DNA of 23,053 bases from a virus, in the IMG/VR virus record IMGVR_UViG_3300030106_002621, positions 1 through 23,053 of that record, one strand, 5' to 3'. Of the stretch, positions 8,131 to 17,000 are shown piece by piece (positions within the stretch are counted from its first letter, which is position 1; each line of letters starts with the position of its first letter). The notes under the pieces are model-generated. The model saw nothing but the letters and a program-made list of their open reading frames with translations. It had not been told where the DNA came from and ran no database searches. The translations under genes and the position numbers were made by a program.

Positions 8131-8477
8131 TGGACATTGGTAAGTTCAACAAAAAGATAGAGATATATTCGCCTGTCGAAACCATCAATGACTTTGGTGA
8201 AACGCAGGTGACTTACACCTTAGCGATCACAGCATTTGCCAAAAGACGAGATATTGAGTGGTCAACCATTGGGGAAGAAGCGCACGGCAAACAGCTTGTC
8301 GTAGAAGCGCGCACTGAGTTCTACATCAAAAAGTTCAGATCAAGCATCACAGAGAAGCATCTCGTGTTGTACAAGTCTAAATACTACGAGATCACTCGCG
8401 TGGATGAATTTGGTCAAAATGAGTTCACCCGTATCCTAGGACTGCGCAGAGACAACTTCACTCCGGTCATCACATAA
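8130..8477 (+). CDS. Head-tail adaptor / joining protein
   Basis: This 115-residue protein fits the phage head-tail joining family (SPP1 gp16 / HK97 gp7-like). It starts with MDIGKFNKKIEIYSPVETIN, the usual basic first strand, then NDFGETQVTY, a middle block with GKQLVVEARTEFYIKKF, and a C-terminal strand YEITRVDEFGQ. Family members close the head and bind the tail. Length is close to the family norm of about 110 residues. It shares start/stop overlaps with both neighbours, so the connector genes appear translationally coupled. Confidence 0.85.
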   Translation: MDIGKFNKKIEIYSPVETINDFGETQVTYTLAITAFAKRRDIEWSTIGEEAHGKQLVVEARTEFYIKKFRSSITEKHLVLYKSKYYEITRVDEFGQNEFTRILGLRRDNFTPVIT

Positions 8478-9055
8478 TGGCACTCCTTAGCAGGCGATAC
8501 AAACCTAATCTAACTCTAAACTTCAAGGAGCTAGAAGATTTTGAGCGTCGCCTCAAAGTGTTGCACGGCATGACAGTGAAGCACCGCAGGAGAGAGATGC
8601 AAAAGATCACGACATACGCCCTGCGTCCCACCAAAAAGATCATGAAGCAGCTTGCTCCAAAGGGCAAGACGGGAAGCTTGAAAAAAAGCATTACCACGGC
8701 TGGCATGCGACGTGTTGGCTTGGGGTCACGTGTCGGTAGCCGTACTGGTGCGGTCTTACGCGGCAAGAGCAAAAGACGTGTGTACCATGCTCACCTCGTA
8801 GAGTTGGGCACGAGGAGAAAGAGAAAAAGGGTAGGCAAGGGCAAGAACCCTTTCACCTTTTACAGTGTGCGATACCGCAAGGTCTTGCGCCTAAGAACGA
8901 TTCACCATGGCAGTAAGGCCCAGCCCTTTGTCCGGCCTGCGTATCAACGCACAAAAGACATGCTGGTGCCGCGCATGAAGGAACGCTTGAAACCAGTGCT
9001 CATGAAGCTGATGCACCAACGCATCACCTCCGGCAGAAAAGTAGGCAGAAGATGA
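8477..9055 (+). CDS. HK97 gp10-like tail component
   Basis: This 192-residue, very basic protein matches the HK97 gp10-like family of neck/tail-completion proteins. It starts with FKELEDFERRLKVLHG (14-29 region), followed by PTKKIMKQLAPKGKTGSLKK and then HLVELGTRRKRKR. The C-terminal AQPFVRPAYQRTKDMLVPRM is the most typical segment (QPFlrPAl..). The central insert of about 40 residues rich in Arg/Lys makes it longer than most relatives (~130-150). Its position fourth after the capsid gene agrees. Confidence 0.85.
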   Translation: MALLSRRYKPNLTLNFKELEDFERRLKVLHGMTVKHRRREMQKITTYALRPTKKIMKQLAPKGKTGSLKKSITTAGMRRVGLGSRVGSRTGAVLRGKSKRRVYHAHLVELGTRRKRKRVGKGKNPFTFYSVRYRKVLRLRTIHHGSKAQPFVRPAYQRTKDMLVPRMKERLKPVLMKLMHQRITSGRKVGRR

Positions 9056-9447
9056 TTCATGTAATTCGACAGATCCTTGTAGATGATTCAAACCTGACGG
9101 CTCTTGTTCCTGCAAGCCGCATAAGTCTGGTCATGGCACGTCAGGGTATGCAGCGGCCATACATCGCAGTAGACTTAGAGGGCACAGCCTTCAACAGAAC
9201 CAACGTTGGGATCTCTCAGGAGGTTTACAACGTCATGGTCTATATCACAGACACCAAGATAAGTGACGCTTGGTCCATCCACAGTGCGGTGAAAGCTGCA
9301 CTGTCAGAATTTGAAGGAGCTAAGACAGTGGACGGAGTGACATACACCATTGCTCAGGCCAGTCTAGCAGACGTTGTGACGGACGCACACGAGCTTCACG
9401 ATTTCTACATCCTCACCCTTAGTTTCAACATATTCATCAATCCCTAA
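9052..9447 (+). CDS. Tail completion / tail terminator protein (DUF3168-like)
   Basis: This 131-residue protein fits the DUF3168 tail-completion family, which caps the head-facing end of the tail tube. Supporting features are the N-terminal helix MIHVIRQILVDDSNLTALVP, the PYIAVDLEGTAFN strand, a central helix in SDAWSIHSAVKAALSEFEG, and a C-terminal strand pair (HDFYILTLSFNIFINP). It overlaps the previous gene by four bases (ATGA) and is the last gene before the major tail protein, the normal place for this function. A 63-base gap with a promoter-like site follows. Confidence 0.8.
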   Translation: MIHVIRQILVDDSNLTALVPASRISLVMARQGMQRPYIAVDLEGTAFNRTNVGISQEVYNVMVYITDTKISDAWSIHSAVKAALSEFEGAKTVDGVTYTIAQASLADVVTDAHELHDFYILTLSFNIFINP

Positions 9448-9457
9448 TCGAACTCAG

Positions 9458-9488
9458 TTTGACATTGAGCTACACTATGGTATCTTTA
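9458..9488 (+). promoter_or_regulatory. Bacteroidota-type promoter for tail genes
   Basis: The gap between the tail-completion gene and the first major tail protein contains TTTG (9458-9461), a 19-base spacer and TATCTTTA (9481-9488). This matches the Bacteroidota promoter type (TTTG / TAnnTTTG, spacer about 17-23) with one mismatch in the downstream box. Transcription would begin about 17 bases before the ATG at 9511. It would allow high expression of the abundant tail tube protein, separate from the head genes. Confidence 0.5.
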
Positions 9489-9510
9489 TTGCAGACACAA
9501 ACCGACAGTT

Positions 9511-10005
9511 ATGGCAGTACGTCAAGGAAATAATATCTCACTCTACATTGATGTAGATGCAACCGCAAAGGCGGCGGATGAAACCGCGCTCGATGCTAAT
9601 TATACTCCTATAGAAGGGATTACTGGTTGCTCTGTTTCTGTGAGCAATGCGACTTACGAGACCAACTTCAAAAACGTAACGCCAGCAACAGGGGCGTCAG
9701 CTCCGGTTTTGGCTTCAACACGTGCTTACGCTGTTGGCACCACAACGACTACACTGAGTGTAGAAGGCGTCTTTGATCCTGCTCTCACTAACAATGCAAG
9801 TGCCATCTTCGATGAGGTGGCCCCATCTGACGGTAACAAGACCGTGCTCGGCATCTACATTAGAGATGAAACAGCCGGATTTGGTTGCGTCGGGGGTATT
9901 GGGTTTTGCACCTCCTTTGAACTTTCAGCGGGAATGGATGACTTTGTGACCTTTTCTGCTTCCTTTGAACTCACCGGTGATCCTCACCTCATTGCTTCTA
10001 CATAA
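9511..10005 (+). CDS. Major tail protein 1
   Basis: This 164-residue protein probably forms the tail tube. It starts AVRQGNNISLYIDVD and ends with a strand-rich block SFELSAGMDDFVTFSASFEL followed by TGDP, the general layout of siphovirus tube proteins, which begin with an N-terminal strand and end with a spin-type domain. The evidence is mainly position (after tail completion, before the chaperones), beta-rich sequence, and paralogy with the next gene. Shared motifs are AVGTTTTTLSVEGVFD against AVGTTSTSLSFEGVLD and GFCTSFELSAGMDDF against GFLTSFEINSSVDDF. It has its own promoter-like site. The stop overlaps the next start as TAATG. Confidence 0.78.
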   Translation: MAVRQGNNISLYIDVDATAKAADETALDANYTPIEGITGCSVSVSNATYETNFKNVTPATGASAPVLASTRAYAVGTTTTTLSVEGVFDPALTNNASAIFDEVAPSDGNKTVLGIYIRDETAGFGCVGGIGFCTSFELSAGMDDFVTFSASFELTGDPHLIAST

Positions 10006-10475
10006 TGGCTACTGTAAACGCGAATACTTGCGCTATCTACATTGACACCGCTGGCGGTGCTTTCGACGCTGACCCTGCCGACACTGCTGGTGCATCACCA
10101 TCCCTTGATCCTGTAGCTTTCAGTACCTCGGCAAGCATCTCTGTCACAAATTCTACATTCGAGGCTACGTCGATCAGTGATCCTTCTAACGCCACTACTG
10201 TGCGTGACTTTGCAGTGGGGACAACCTCAACATCCCTCAGCTTTGAAGGTGTCCTAGATTTTGAAGCAGTAGGACAAACCGTCGATGTAAGCGCAATCTT
10301 TACTGCTCTGCTCGCCAAAGATAAGATTACGGCAGTATGGGCATCAACAGATGACAACGCTGAGGCTTACGGAGGTAAGGGATTCTTGACGTCGTTTGAG
10401 ATCAACTCCTCCGTAGATGACTTTGCCACATATTCTGGCACTGTCGAATTGGACGGAGACCCCTCGAAAGTTTGA
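10005..10475 (+). CDS. Major tail protein 2 (paralogue of preceding gene)
   Basis: This 156-residue protein is a diverged tandem copy of the preceding tail protein: same N-terminal strand (NTCAIYIDTAGG), same central AVGTTSTSLSFEGVLD (69-84 region) and same C-terminal GFLTSFEINSSVDDF and ELDGDP. It is probably a tail tube subunit or a tube-decorating relative. Two copies could form alternating rings or a tube with two subunit types, or one may serve at a tail end; the sequence does not decide. It is coupled to the first copy by a TAATG overlap, which favours coordinated translation. Confidence 0.75.
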   Translation: MATVNANTCAIYIDTAGGAFDADPADTAGASPSLDPVAFSTSASISVTNSTFEATSISDPSNATTVRDFAVGTTSTSLSFEGVLDFEAVGQTVDVSAIFTALLAKDKITAVWASTDDNAEAYGGKGFLTSFEINSSVDDFATYSGTVELDGDPSKV

Positions 10476-10510
10476 TAGAAAGTTCGTAGATTGGGAGAAA
10501 TTCTCAACCT

Positions 10511-10855
10511 ATGAACAGTCTTTCTGGAAAGTTTGAAGTAGAGGTCGGTAAGAAAAAGTACACTTGCCACCTTTCCATGAACGCATTTCGCTTGTTGTGT
10601 GAGCGTGAAAACATCACATTTGCACAGATGGACGGCTATCTCTCTGATAAGCCACTCACAGCCGTACCAAAGGTTATCTGGTATGGGATGGTGAACAACA
10701 TCTACATGACCAAGGGGGATCTCGACAAGCTTCCAGATTACGAACACTTTGCAAGTGTCCTCCTTGACGACGTGAGTTCTGTCGAGAAGTACAGCACTCT
10801 GATTGGCAAGGCTTTTGCAGGAGAGGACGATTCCGATAAGGAGGGAAACGAGTAA
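10511..10855 (+). CDS. Tail assembly chaperone, G-like
   Basis: This 114-residue protein is in the position of lambda gpG: after the major tail protein and before the tape measure. It starts with a beta-like segment (SGKFEVEVGKKKYTCHLSMNAF), has a helical middle (FRLLCERENITFAQMDGYL) and an acidic C-terminus GEDDSDKEGNE. Such chaperones coat the tape measure before the tube polymerises around it. The last codons contain a slippery heptamer, so a fraction of ribosomes should shift and make the longer GT-like form. An A-rich/GGGAGAAA leader precedes the ATG. Confidence 0.8.
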   Translation: MNSLSGKFEVEVGKKKYTCHLSMNAFRLLCERENITFAQMDGYLSDKPLTAVPKVIWYGMVNNIYMTKGDLDKLPDYEHFASVLLDDVSSVEKYSTLIGKAFAGEDDSDKEGNE

Positions 10856-11202
10856 GCGATCAAGACGACACCCCTCGGGACTGGCATAGTTTGTATGTAG
10901 AGGGATTGAGCCTCGGGCTTCTGCCTGAGACGTTTTGGTCGATGACCTTCTTTGAGTATTCCAGTTATTCTAAGTTCTTTGCGGAGGAGGATAAGCGTCA
11001 GTGGTGGCATACGTCATCACTCTTGGCTCTGCATGCCAACCTGAACAGGGATCAGAAAAAGAATCCTTCACCATATAAAGCAGAGTCTTTTCATCCTTAC
11101 GAAGGCAAAAAGAAAAAAGCAAAGTTTGTTCGTGGAATGAGCCAAGCGGAGCGCGACCTTACAATGCAATGGGCGCAAAAACTCCAAGATAAAAATGGCT
11201 AA
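10511..11202 (+). CDS. Tail assembly chaperone GT-like fusion by -1 frameshift
   Basis: The frameshifted product joins 10511-10849 with 10849-11202, giving about 230 residues. The second part has no ATG start of its own near its beginning (the frame opens at 10840 and its first possible start is a TTG at 10891), as expected for a segment made only by frameshifting. It holds the T-type region: SLGLLPETFWSMTFFEYSSY, resembling the LGLSPDEFWxMT block of other tail T-proteins, then a Lys-rich tail with KKKKAKFVRG. In lambda the T part recruits tube protein to the tape measure. The end overlaps the tape measure start by 8 bases. The frame relation, junction and gene order agree well. Confidence 0.85.
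10843..10849 (+). promoter_or_regulatory. -1 ribosomal frameshift slippery site GGGAAAC
   Basis: The heptamer GGGAAAC is read in frame as G GGA AAC, the X XXY YYZ form needed for simultaneous -1 slippage to GGG AAA. The -1 frame has a stop at 10837-10839 and the 0 frame stops at 10853-10855, so any shift must occur in about 15 bases, and this is the one good heptamer there. It differs from the lambda site GGGAAAG by one base. An AAGGAGG sequence (10838-10844) overlaps it and may pause ribosomes. No strong downstream hairpin was seen. Confidence 0.85.
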
Positions 11203-14074
11203 CGAGCAGGAATTTAGCAAACTATCGGTATCGCTGCTTTTCGATACTTCTGAGTTTGAGTATGAGTTAAAGAACGTACAGAAGCTTCTCCGCACCAGCG
11301 GTCGAGCTATGCAGAACGTTGGCCGTGATCTGACCATCGGTTTGTCTGTGCCTCTCGGTCTTGCAACGCGAGCAATCGTAGATACGGCAACTACCTTCGA
11401 GTATCAAATGGCTCGTGTGCAGGCCATCAGTGGCGCAAGCTCACGGTCGTTTGGTATGCTTCAGAAAAACGCGGAGGATCTCGGGGCAAGCACAATCTTC
11501 ACGGCAACTAGTGTTGGTGAACTTCAAGAGGAGTTTGCAAAGCTCGGTTTCGTGTCATCAGAAATCGTAGCAGTCACCGAGAGTACGCTGAGTCTGGCAC
11601 AGGTGACGGGGGCTGACCTCTCAAGAGCTGCTGAAATTGCAGGTAGCACACTCCGTACATTCGGCATGGAGGCCAATGAGGTAGGAACTGTCAATGACAT
11701 TGTTGCCACTGCCATCAGTAAGTCGGCTCTCGACTTTGAGAGTTTCGCAGAGACGATGAAGTACGCGGGTTCGGAGGCAGCCATCAACGGCATCTCAATT
11801 CAAGAACTTGCTGCTGCCATGGGCGTGCTTGCCAACCGTGGCGTCAAGGGGTCCATTGCAGGTACTCGTCTGCGTATGATCTTCTCTAAGCTTGCGAAGG
11901 AAGGGGGCAACGTACATGAGAAGTTCTTGGACTTGATCAATGGTAATGTCACGATGACAGAAGCCATTGCCCGCTTCGGTGTGCGTGCCGCAGCAGCCGT
12001 CCCTGTGCTACAACAAAACAGAGACGAGTTCTTTGCGTTAGAGACAGCGATGTTGCAAAGCGCAGGCACGTTGTCAGCCATGCAGAAAATCATGGATGAC
12101 ACGTCATTCTCCGTGCAGCGTAGGCTCATTTCCGCTTTGGAGAACCTGTCTATCCAGTTTGGTAAGGTCATCTTGCCAATCGTAAACACCTTCCTTGAGG
12201 TAATCATCGCAGTTATCAATGGTCTTTCTATGATGCCTGCGCCCTTGAAAGGAGTCGTAGTTGCAATAGGAGGTTTAGCAATCGTTCTTGGCCCAGCTAT
12301 TTACCTGATGGGGACTTTCCGTCTCCGGATGGTTGAAATATCTCAAATGGCTCCGAAAATGGGCCGGGCTATCTCTCTGGCTTTTGGACCTTATGGCCTT
12401 GCCATAGCCGCTGTTGTAGGGTTAATTGCAGGGTTTGTGAGTTTAGCTGGCAAACAAGAAAAATTTGTAGCACTTAGCGACAAAATAAAAGACGCACAAG
12501 CAACCGCAGCGGAAGCTTCAGGCAAGGTGCTCGCTCCAATACGTCGATTGATTGGTGAATATGAAAACACTAACACTACTCTAGAAAGACGAGCCGAAAT
12601 CCTTGCGGAGTTGAAACGGTCTCAGCCTGACTACTTCGGTGATCTAGACGAGGAAGGCACCAATGTACAAACGCTCAAAGAGCGATATGAAGATCTGACG
12701 AAGGCCATTATCAACAAAGCCAAGGCACAAGCATTTGCAGGCAAAATCAAAGAGGTTGAAGCAGAGGCTGCAATTTTGATTGGGCAACAGGTTGATGCTG
12801 AGATACAGCTTGAAGATATAGCTAAAAGAGCTGCGGCAGGAGAAGAGGGTTTTGCTCCTCGGTTTGTCAAAGGCAGCCAAAAGTCGGGCTTACCTGACCG
12901 CACTGTTGACCCACAATTGTTGGTCAAAGAGAGCTTGAACAAGGTCCTTGCGGACAACCAAGCTGCTCTCGATGCTTTAGATAATCAACTTGAGTTGTTC
13001 TTAGGTAAGGCCAAAGAGTTCGGTCTGACCTACGACGACATCTTTGGCAAGGGCGGGGGTAGCGGTGGCGATGGTGGAGGTGATGGCACCACCAAGCAGG
13101 CTGATGCCATGGCACAGCTCGCCAAGGATATGTTCTTAGTCAACGAGCAGATACGCCTACTGAACATCCCGCCAGAGAAGGTAGCAGAACAACGCTTGCA
13201 AGCTTATCAACGCGCCCTACGTGGATTGATCAATGCGGCAGGGGAGGGTGAGAACGTTGAGCAGAACTTGAAGAGAGTTGCTTATGGAATACAAACTCAT
13301 GGCAACGTCCTTAAAAACATTAAGGATGACATAGAGACTCAGGAAGAGCTGAATAAAGCTATGGAAAAGACTAACACTGTCATGGGGCGTGTTAGCAACA
13401 CTCTGGGCATGATCTCGGAAAGTGACAGCATTGTCGAGCTGCAACTCTATCTGCGTCAACTTCAAAGAGATTACGCCAAACTAGGCGAGGTCGTTCGCAT
13501 TGTCAACGAACTTGGTTTGCAGACAGATTGGGCAAATGCAGCCCGAGAGATGTATAAAAACTTAGGGCAACAAATTCAGGACACGACGACTAAGATTGAA
13601 AAGCTGACAGCAAAACAAAATGCTCTCGTCAATGGCATTTTCAATGTAGCGCAAGCCGGAGCTGCGGCTGCCGCTCAACAAGAGGCAGTGGGTCGAGCAA
13701 TGATCAATAGTATTGCTCAGACTACTTCGGCGCTTCTCCGTCAGCTTTATGTAGAAACTGCCATTAAATCAATAAGAGAGAAAGGATTTACCTTGGGACT
13801 TGCTGCTCTTGGAATTGGGGCAGGCATTCTGAGCGGATTCTTGAACTCCATCCCTCAACTAGCCTCTGGTGGTATTGCTATCGGCCCTCAGTTGGCCGTG
13901 GTCGGAGATAACCGATCGGGACGCGAGGCAATTATCCCGCTCGAAAAGCTGCCCGGCTTGATGCAGAAGATGGGTGGTGCGGGCACAGGGCGGCTCTACG
14001 GAACCATTGAAGGCTACGACCTTGTTCTCACGAACGAACGAAACAACAGATTCCTCCAAAGACATTCTCGATAA
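11195..14074 (+). CDS. Tail tape measure protein
   Basis: This 959-residue protein sets tail length and is ejected during infection. The N-terminal third is a TP901-type core (about residues 60-300), with VQAISGASS, TATSVGELQEEFAKLGF and GVLANRGVKGSIAGTRLRM. Hydrophobic stretches at about 322-375 and 391-417 may insert into membrane. A helical region follows, with a Gly-rich linker near 619-631 and a long coiled section. The C-terminus carries LASGGIAIGPQLAVVGD then REAIIPLEKL (about 889-919), a common tape measure ending. At roughly 1.5 angstrom per residue the tail would be about 140 nm. It begins inside the end of the chaperone frame and ends directly before the tail-tip gene. Confidence 0.95.
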   Translation: MANEQEFSKLSVSLLFDTSEFEYELKNVQKLLRTSGRAMQNVGRDLTIGLSVPLGLATRAIVDTATTFEYQMARVQAISGASSRSFGMLQKNAEDLGASTIFTATSVGELQEEFAKLGFVSSEIVAVTESTLSLAQVTGADLSRAAEIAGSTLRTFGMEANEVGTVNDIVATAISKSALDFESFAETMKYAGSEAAINGISIQELAAAMGVLANRGVKGSIAGTRLRMIFSKLAKEGGNVHEKFLDLINGNVTMTEAIARFGVRAAAAVPVLQQNRDEFFALETAMLQSAGTLSAMQKIMDDTSFSVQRRLISALENLSIQFGKVILPIVNTFLEVIIAVINGLSMMPAPLKGVVVAIGGLAIVLGPAIYLMGTFRLRMVEISQMAPKMGRAISLAFGPYGLAIAAVVGLIAGFVSLAGKQEKFVALSDKIKDAQATAAEASGKVLAPIRRLIGEYENTNTTLERRAEILAELKRSQPDYFGDLDEEGTNVQTLKERYEDLTKAIINKAKAQAFAGKIKEVEAEAAILIGQQVDAEIQLEDIAKRAAAGEEGFAPRFVKGSQKSGLPDRTVDPQLLVKESLNKVLADNQAALDALDNQLELFLGKAKEFGLTYDDIFGKGGGSGGDGGGDGTTKQADAMAQLAKDMFLVNEQIRLLNIPPEKVAEQRLQAYQRALRGLINAAGEGENVEQNLKRVAYGIQTHGNVLKNIKDDIETQEELNKAMEKTNTVMGRVSNTLGMISESDSIVELQLYLRQLQRDYAKLGEVVRIVNELGLQTDWANAAREMYKNLGQQIQDTTTKIEKLTAKQNALVNGIFNVAQAGAAAAAQQEAVGRAMINSIAQTTSALLRQLYVETAIKSIREKGFTLGLAALGIGAGILSGFLNSIPQLASGGIAIGPQLAVVGDNRSGREAIIPLEKLPGLMQKMGGAGTGRLYGTIEGYDLVLTNERNNRFLQRHSR

Positions 14075-17000
14075 ATGGCTATCCGACAACGATACTACGC
14101 ACCCATTCAAAGCCGTAGCGGAGACTTGTACAAGCTCTCCGTGTGGGACCTTGACCACCAGTCCGCATCGAATGTCCAGACGGAAACATGGGGCTGGATC
14201 AGTTCATCTGACGATGACGCAAAAGAGATAGATACAATCTATGACAGTATAGAGATTGTTTGGGACGGTGACAATGACAAGGTGCATCAACCTATTATTG
14301 GTAGCACTTTGCGCGTCACCTTCCTAGCAGAGACGGACGACGAAATGGGGATCCCCAAGGCCCTGCGTAAAGACACCGAGTTTCGTGTTGGCATCAAACT
14401 AGAACGATACGACTACACCACTGAGGCATACGACCCGTACTGGTATGGTGTGGTTCTGCCAGAGGCGGTCCGTGTCAACTTCAGTGACCACCCGACAGTC
14501 ATTGAGATTACGGCCACGGACGGTCTGAGCACATTGCGTGACAAGCCTTACGTCAACACAGATGACTCATTGTACGCTCAAACCACAGCAGACGTTCACC
14601 GTCCGGCCCGTGTACAGATTGGTAACTGCTTTAAGCATCTACCTCACCTTGCGCTTTGGGGAGAACAAGACGACTTCTTCTTTGAGTGCGTTGATCTCTT
14701 TCATGAGAGTCACGCGACACTGGACAGCTCCAATGCCATTACATCTATTGAGAGCATCCTTGACAACACAGGATGTAATCAGAACATCTGGTATGAGGAG
14801 CGTGATGTATCACCTCCTTTCTTCAGAGAGACAGAGATGCGGACCACAGGCGCGACCTGTTACGATGTCATATCAAATTGGATGTCTACCCTTGGTTTGC
14901 GTCTGTGCCACACGAACGGTGCGTTCCTTGCGGTAAGTCCCTTCGCTGATCGCAGTAACATCAACAGTCGCCTGTACAAGTCTGACAAGCGGACCCTTGT
15001 AGACCCTGACTTCCAGTTTAGCGCAGCGGTGCTTCAGGACAGCAATACGGGCCTTTTGCCGGATGAACTTGATCTAACATCAGAGAAGATCCTAGAAGGC
15101 AGCACCAAGTCTTATTTACACCCCGTTCGTGGTGTGTTCTATAAGCACCTGCAAGGTGGTGCTGCACGTCTCTTCCCAGAGGTCAAGTGGGTAGCCATCG
15201 CAGGGGACTTCCCTCAGACAGACCAGACTGCGAACCTGCTTGGACAGATTTATGAGATCAGCGAGAACTACAACGTACAGTTCCCATTGCAGAACGACGA
15301 TTGCATTGTGCCTACGCAGATCGCGCTCCGCATGGTTGGCACGTTCCAGCACTTCTTTCGCCCTGCTGACACGAGCGATGAAGATACCGCTATCGGTGCT
15401 CAGTTCGAGGTCAAAATGAAGATCAAGGTCGGCGACAAGTACCTAAAGCAAAGTGTCGGCCTTGAGGCTGATGCTAACCTCAATAACGACTCAGACTTCG
15501 GCACAATCGTCAAGACTGGATCTGACATCACAACGTGGAAGCCGTTGGTCATTACAGACGACGTGGAGTGGACAAGTAACTCGGCAGATCGCTTTAGTTT
15601 CCCCGCTTTCCTTGACGGCAGTCGGCTTGTGCCATCTATAGATAATCTGCAATACGATGCCGGAGACGGGAACATCGTAGAGTATCCCCCGGGGTTTGGA
15701 TGCACTCGTCACCCAGATCACCCAAATAAACAAAGGCATAATTCTAGGTCCCGTAAGGTTTGGAAGCAGGCTTATGAAGTTGACTTGGACTTTGCTCTTC
15801 CTGAATTGCCGACTGGCAACATTGAAGAGACAGGTGTTGAGATAAGTGTCGAAGTCATCATGTACAAGAATGATGGCACGACGACTTCTACGGGGTCAGA
15901 AGTGTTCCCAACAAACATCACGCGTCCCGACGGTGCTCGCATCATTGGCTTCAATCTGTTTGTTGGTGACGGAGCAGACGAGGGTGACGCATTCTATTAT
16001 GCAGAGCTAGACGCAAAAAACGGTCGAGAGATGCTGCTGGGGGGAGAGAGCCTTGTCGCAAGTCGTGTTGTCGAAGATTATGGAGAGTTGGGAGCGATTA
16101 CGGCTAATTCTCTGTACACGCATAAGTGGCACTCAGAAAACAACTTTACTTTCGGCAGCGGACAGCGTAACCTCGCTGTTCTAGCCGAGGAGCACATACG
16201 TCTGAGAGGCGTTGCTCGGGACACGTACAGCTTACGTTTTCTCGTGTCGTCATCCGAGCTTGCTCTACCGCATCCGCTCCATACCATTAAGTTTAGTGAG
16301 GGGTCTGCAAGTACATTCATGCGACCCTTTACGATGACTCACGCTATCTCTGAGAATGTGATTGTTGCGGAGGGCTACAAGACAGGCCGAGACACGGGTA
16401 CGATCACTGCGGTCAATGACGCGGCCAAGAAAAATGGTGGCGTATCGAGTCAGGGAGCAGGGGGTATTACTGGGACAACTGCGGAGTTCAAGCCTCGCAG
16501 CACTGCGGGATCTTCTCTACCCGGCATAGCTCCTGACGATCAGACCAAGCTTGATGGCATCGCAGCTGGCGCAACGGCTAACGACACTGACGCCAACCTC
16601 AAAGACAGGGCTAATCACACAGGTACGCAAACGGCTACTACAATTAGCGACTTTGCCAGCGCAGTCACGGCTGTGCAGGCCGTCGTAGACAACGCTGCTA
16701 AGGTTGTGCCATTGACGCTTAATGCTGGGGGCACAGCTTTTACATCTGTCGGAATCGAACAAGACGCGATCCGTGCCGATAAATTGTTGACGTCAACAGA
16801 CCATCAACTCATAACGCAGACTCAGTTAAATGCGATTGCGTCAAATACAGTAACTAACGCCTCGCACACAACATCCATCGGTGACATTGAGGACAAAACA
16901 GACCTCATAAGCATTTCTGCGCAGCATAATCTTGACGACACCAAAGACAAGGTTGGGCACATCCAAATTGACGGTTCCAACGGAATCACTGGCCTTACAG

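Noticed and set aside
11800-12219. 139-residue minus-strand open frame
   Set aside because: It is antisense inside the tape measure core and has no recognisable features or overlaps of the coupled type.
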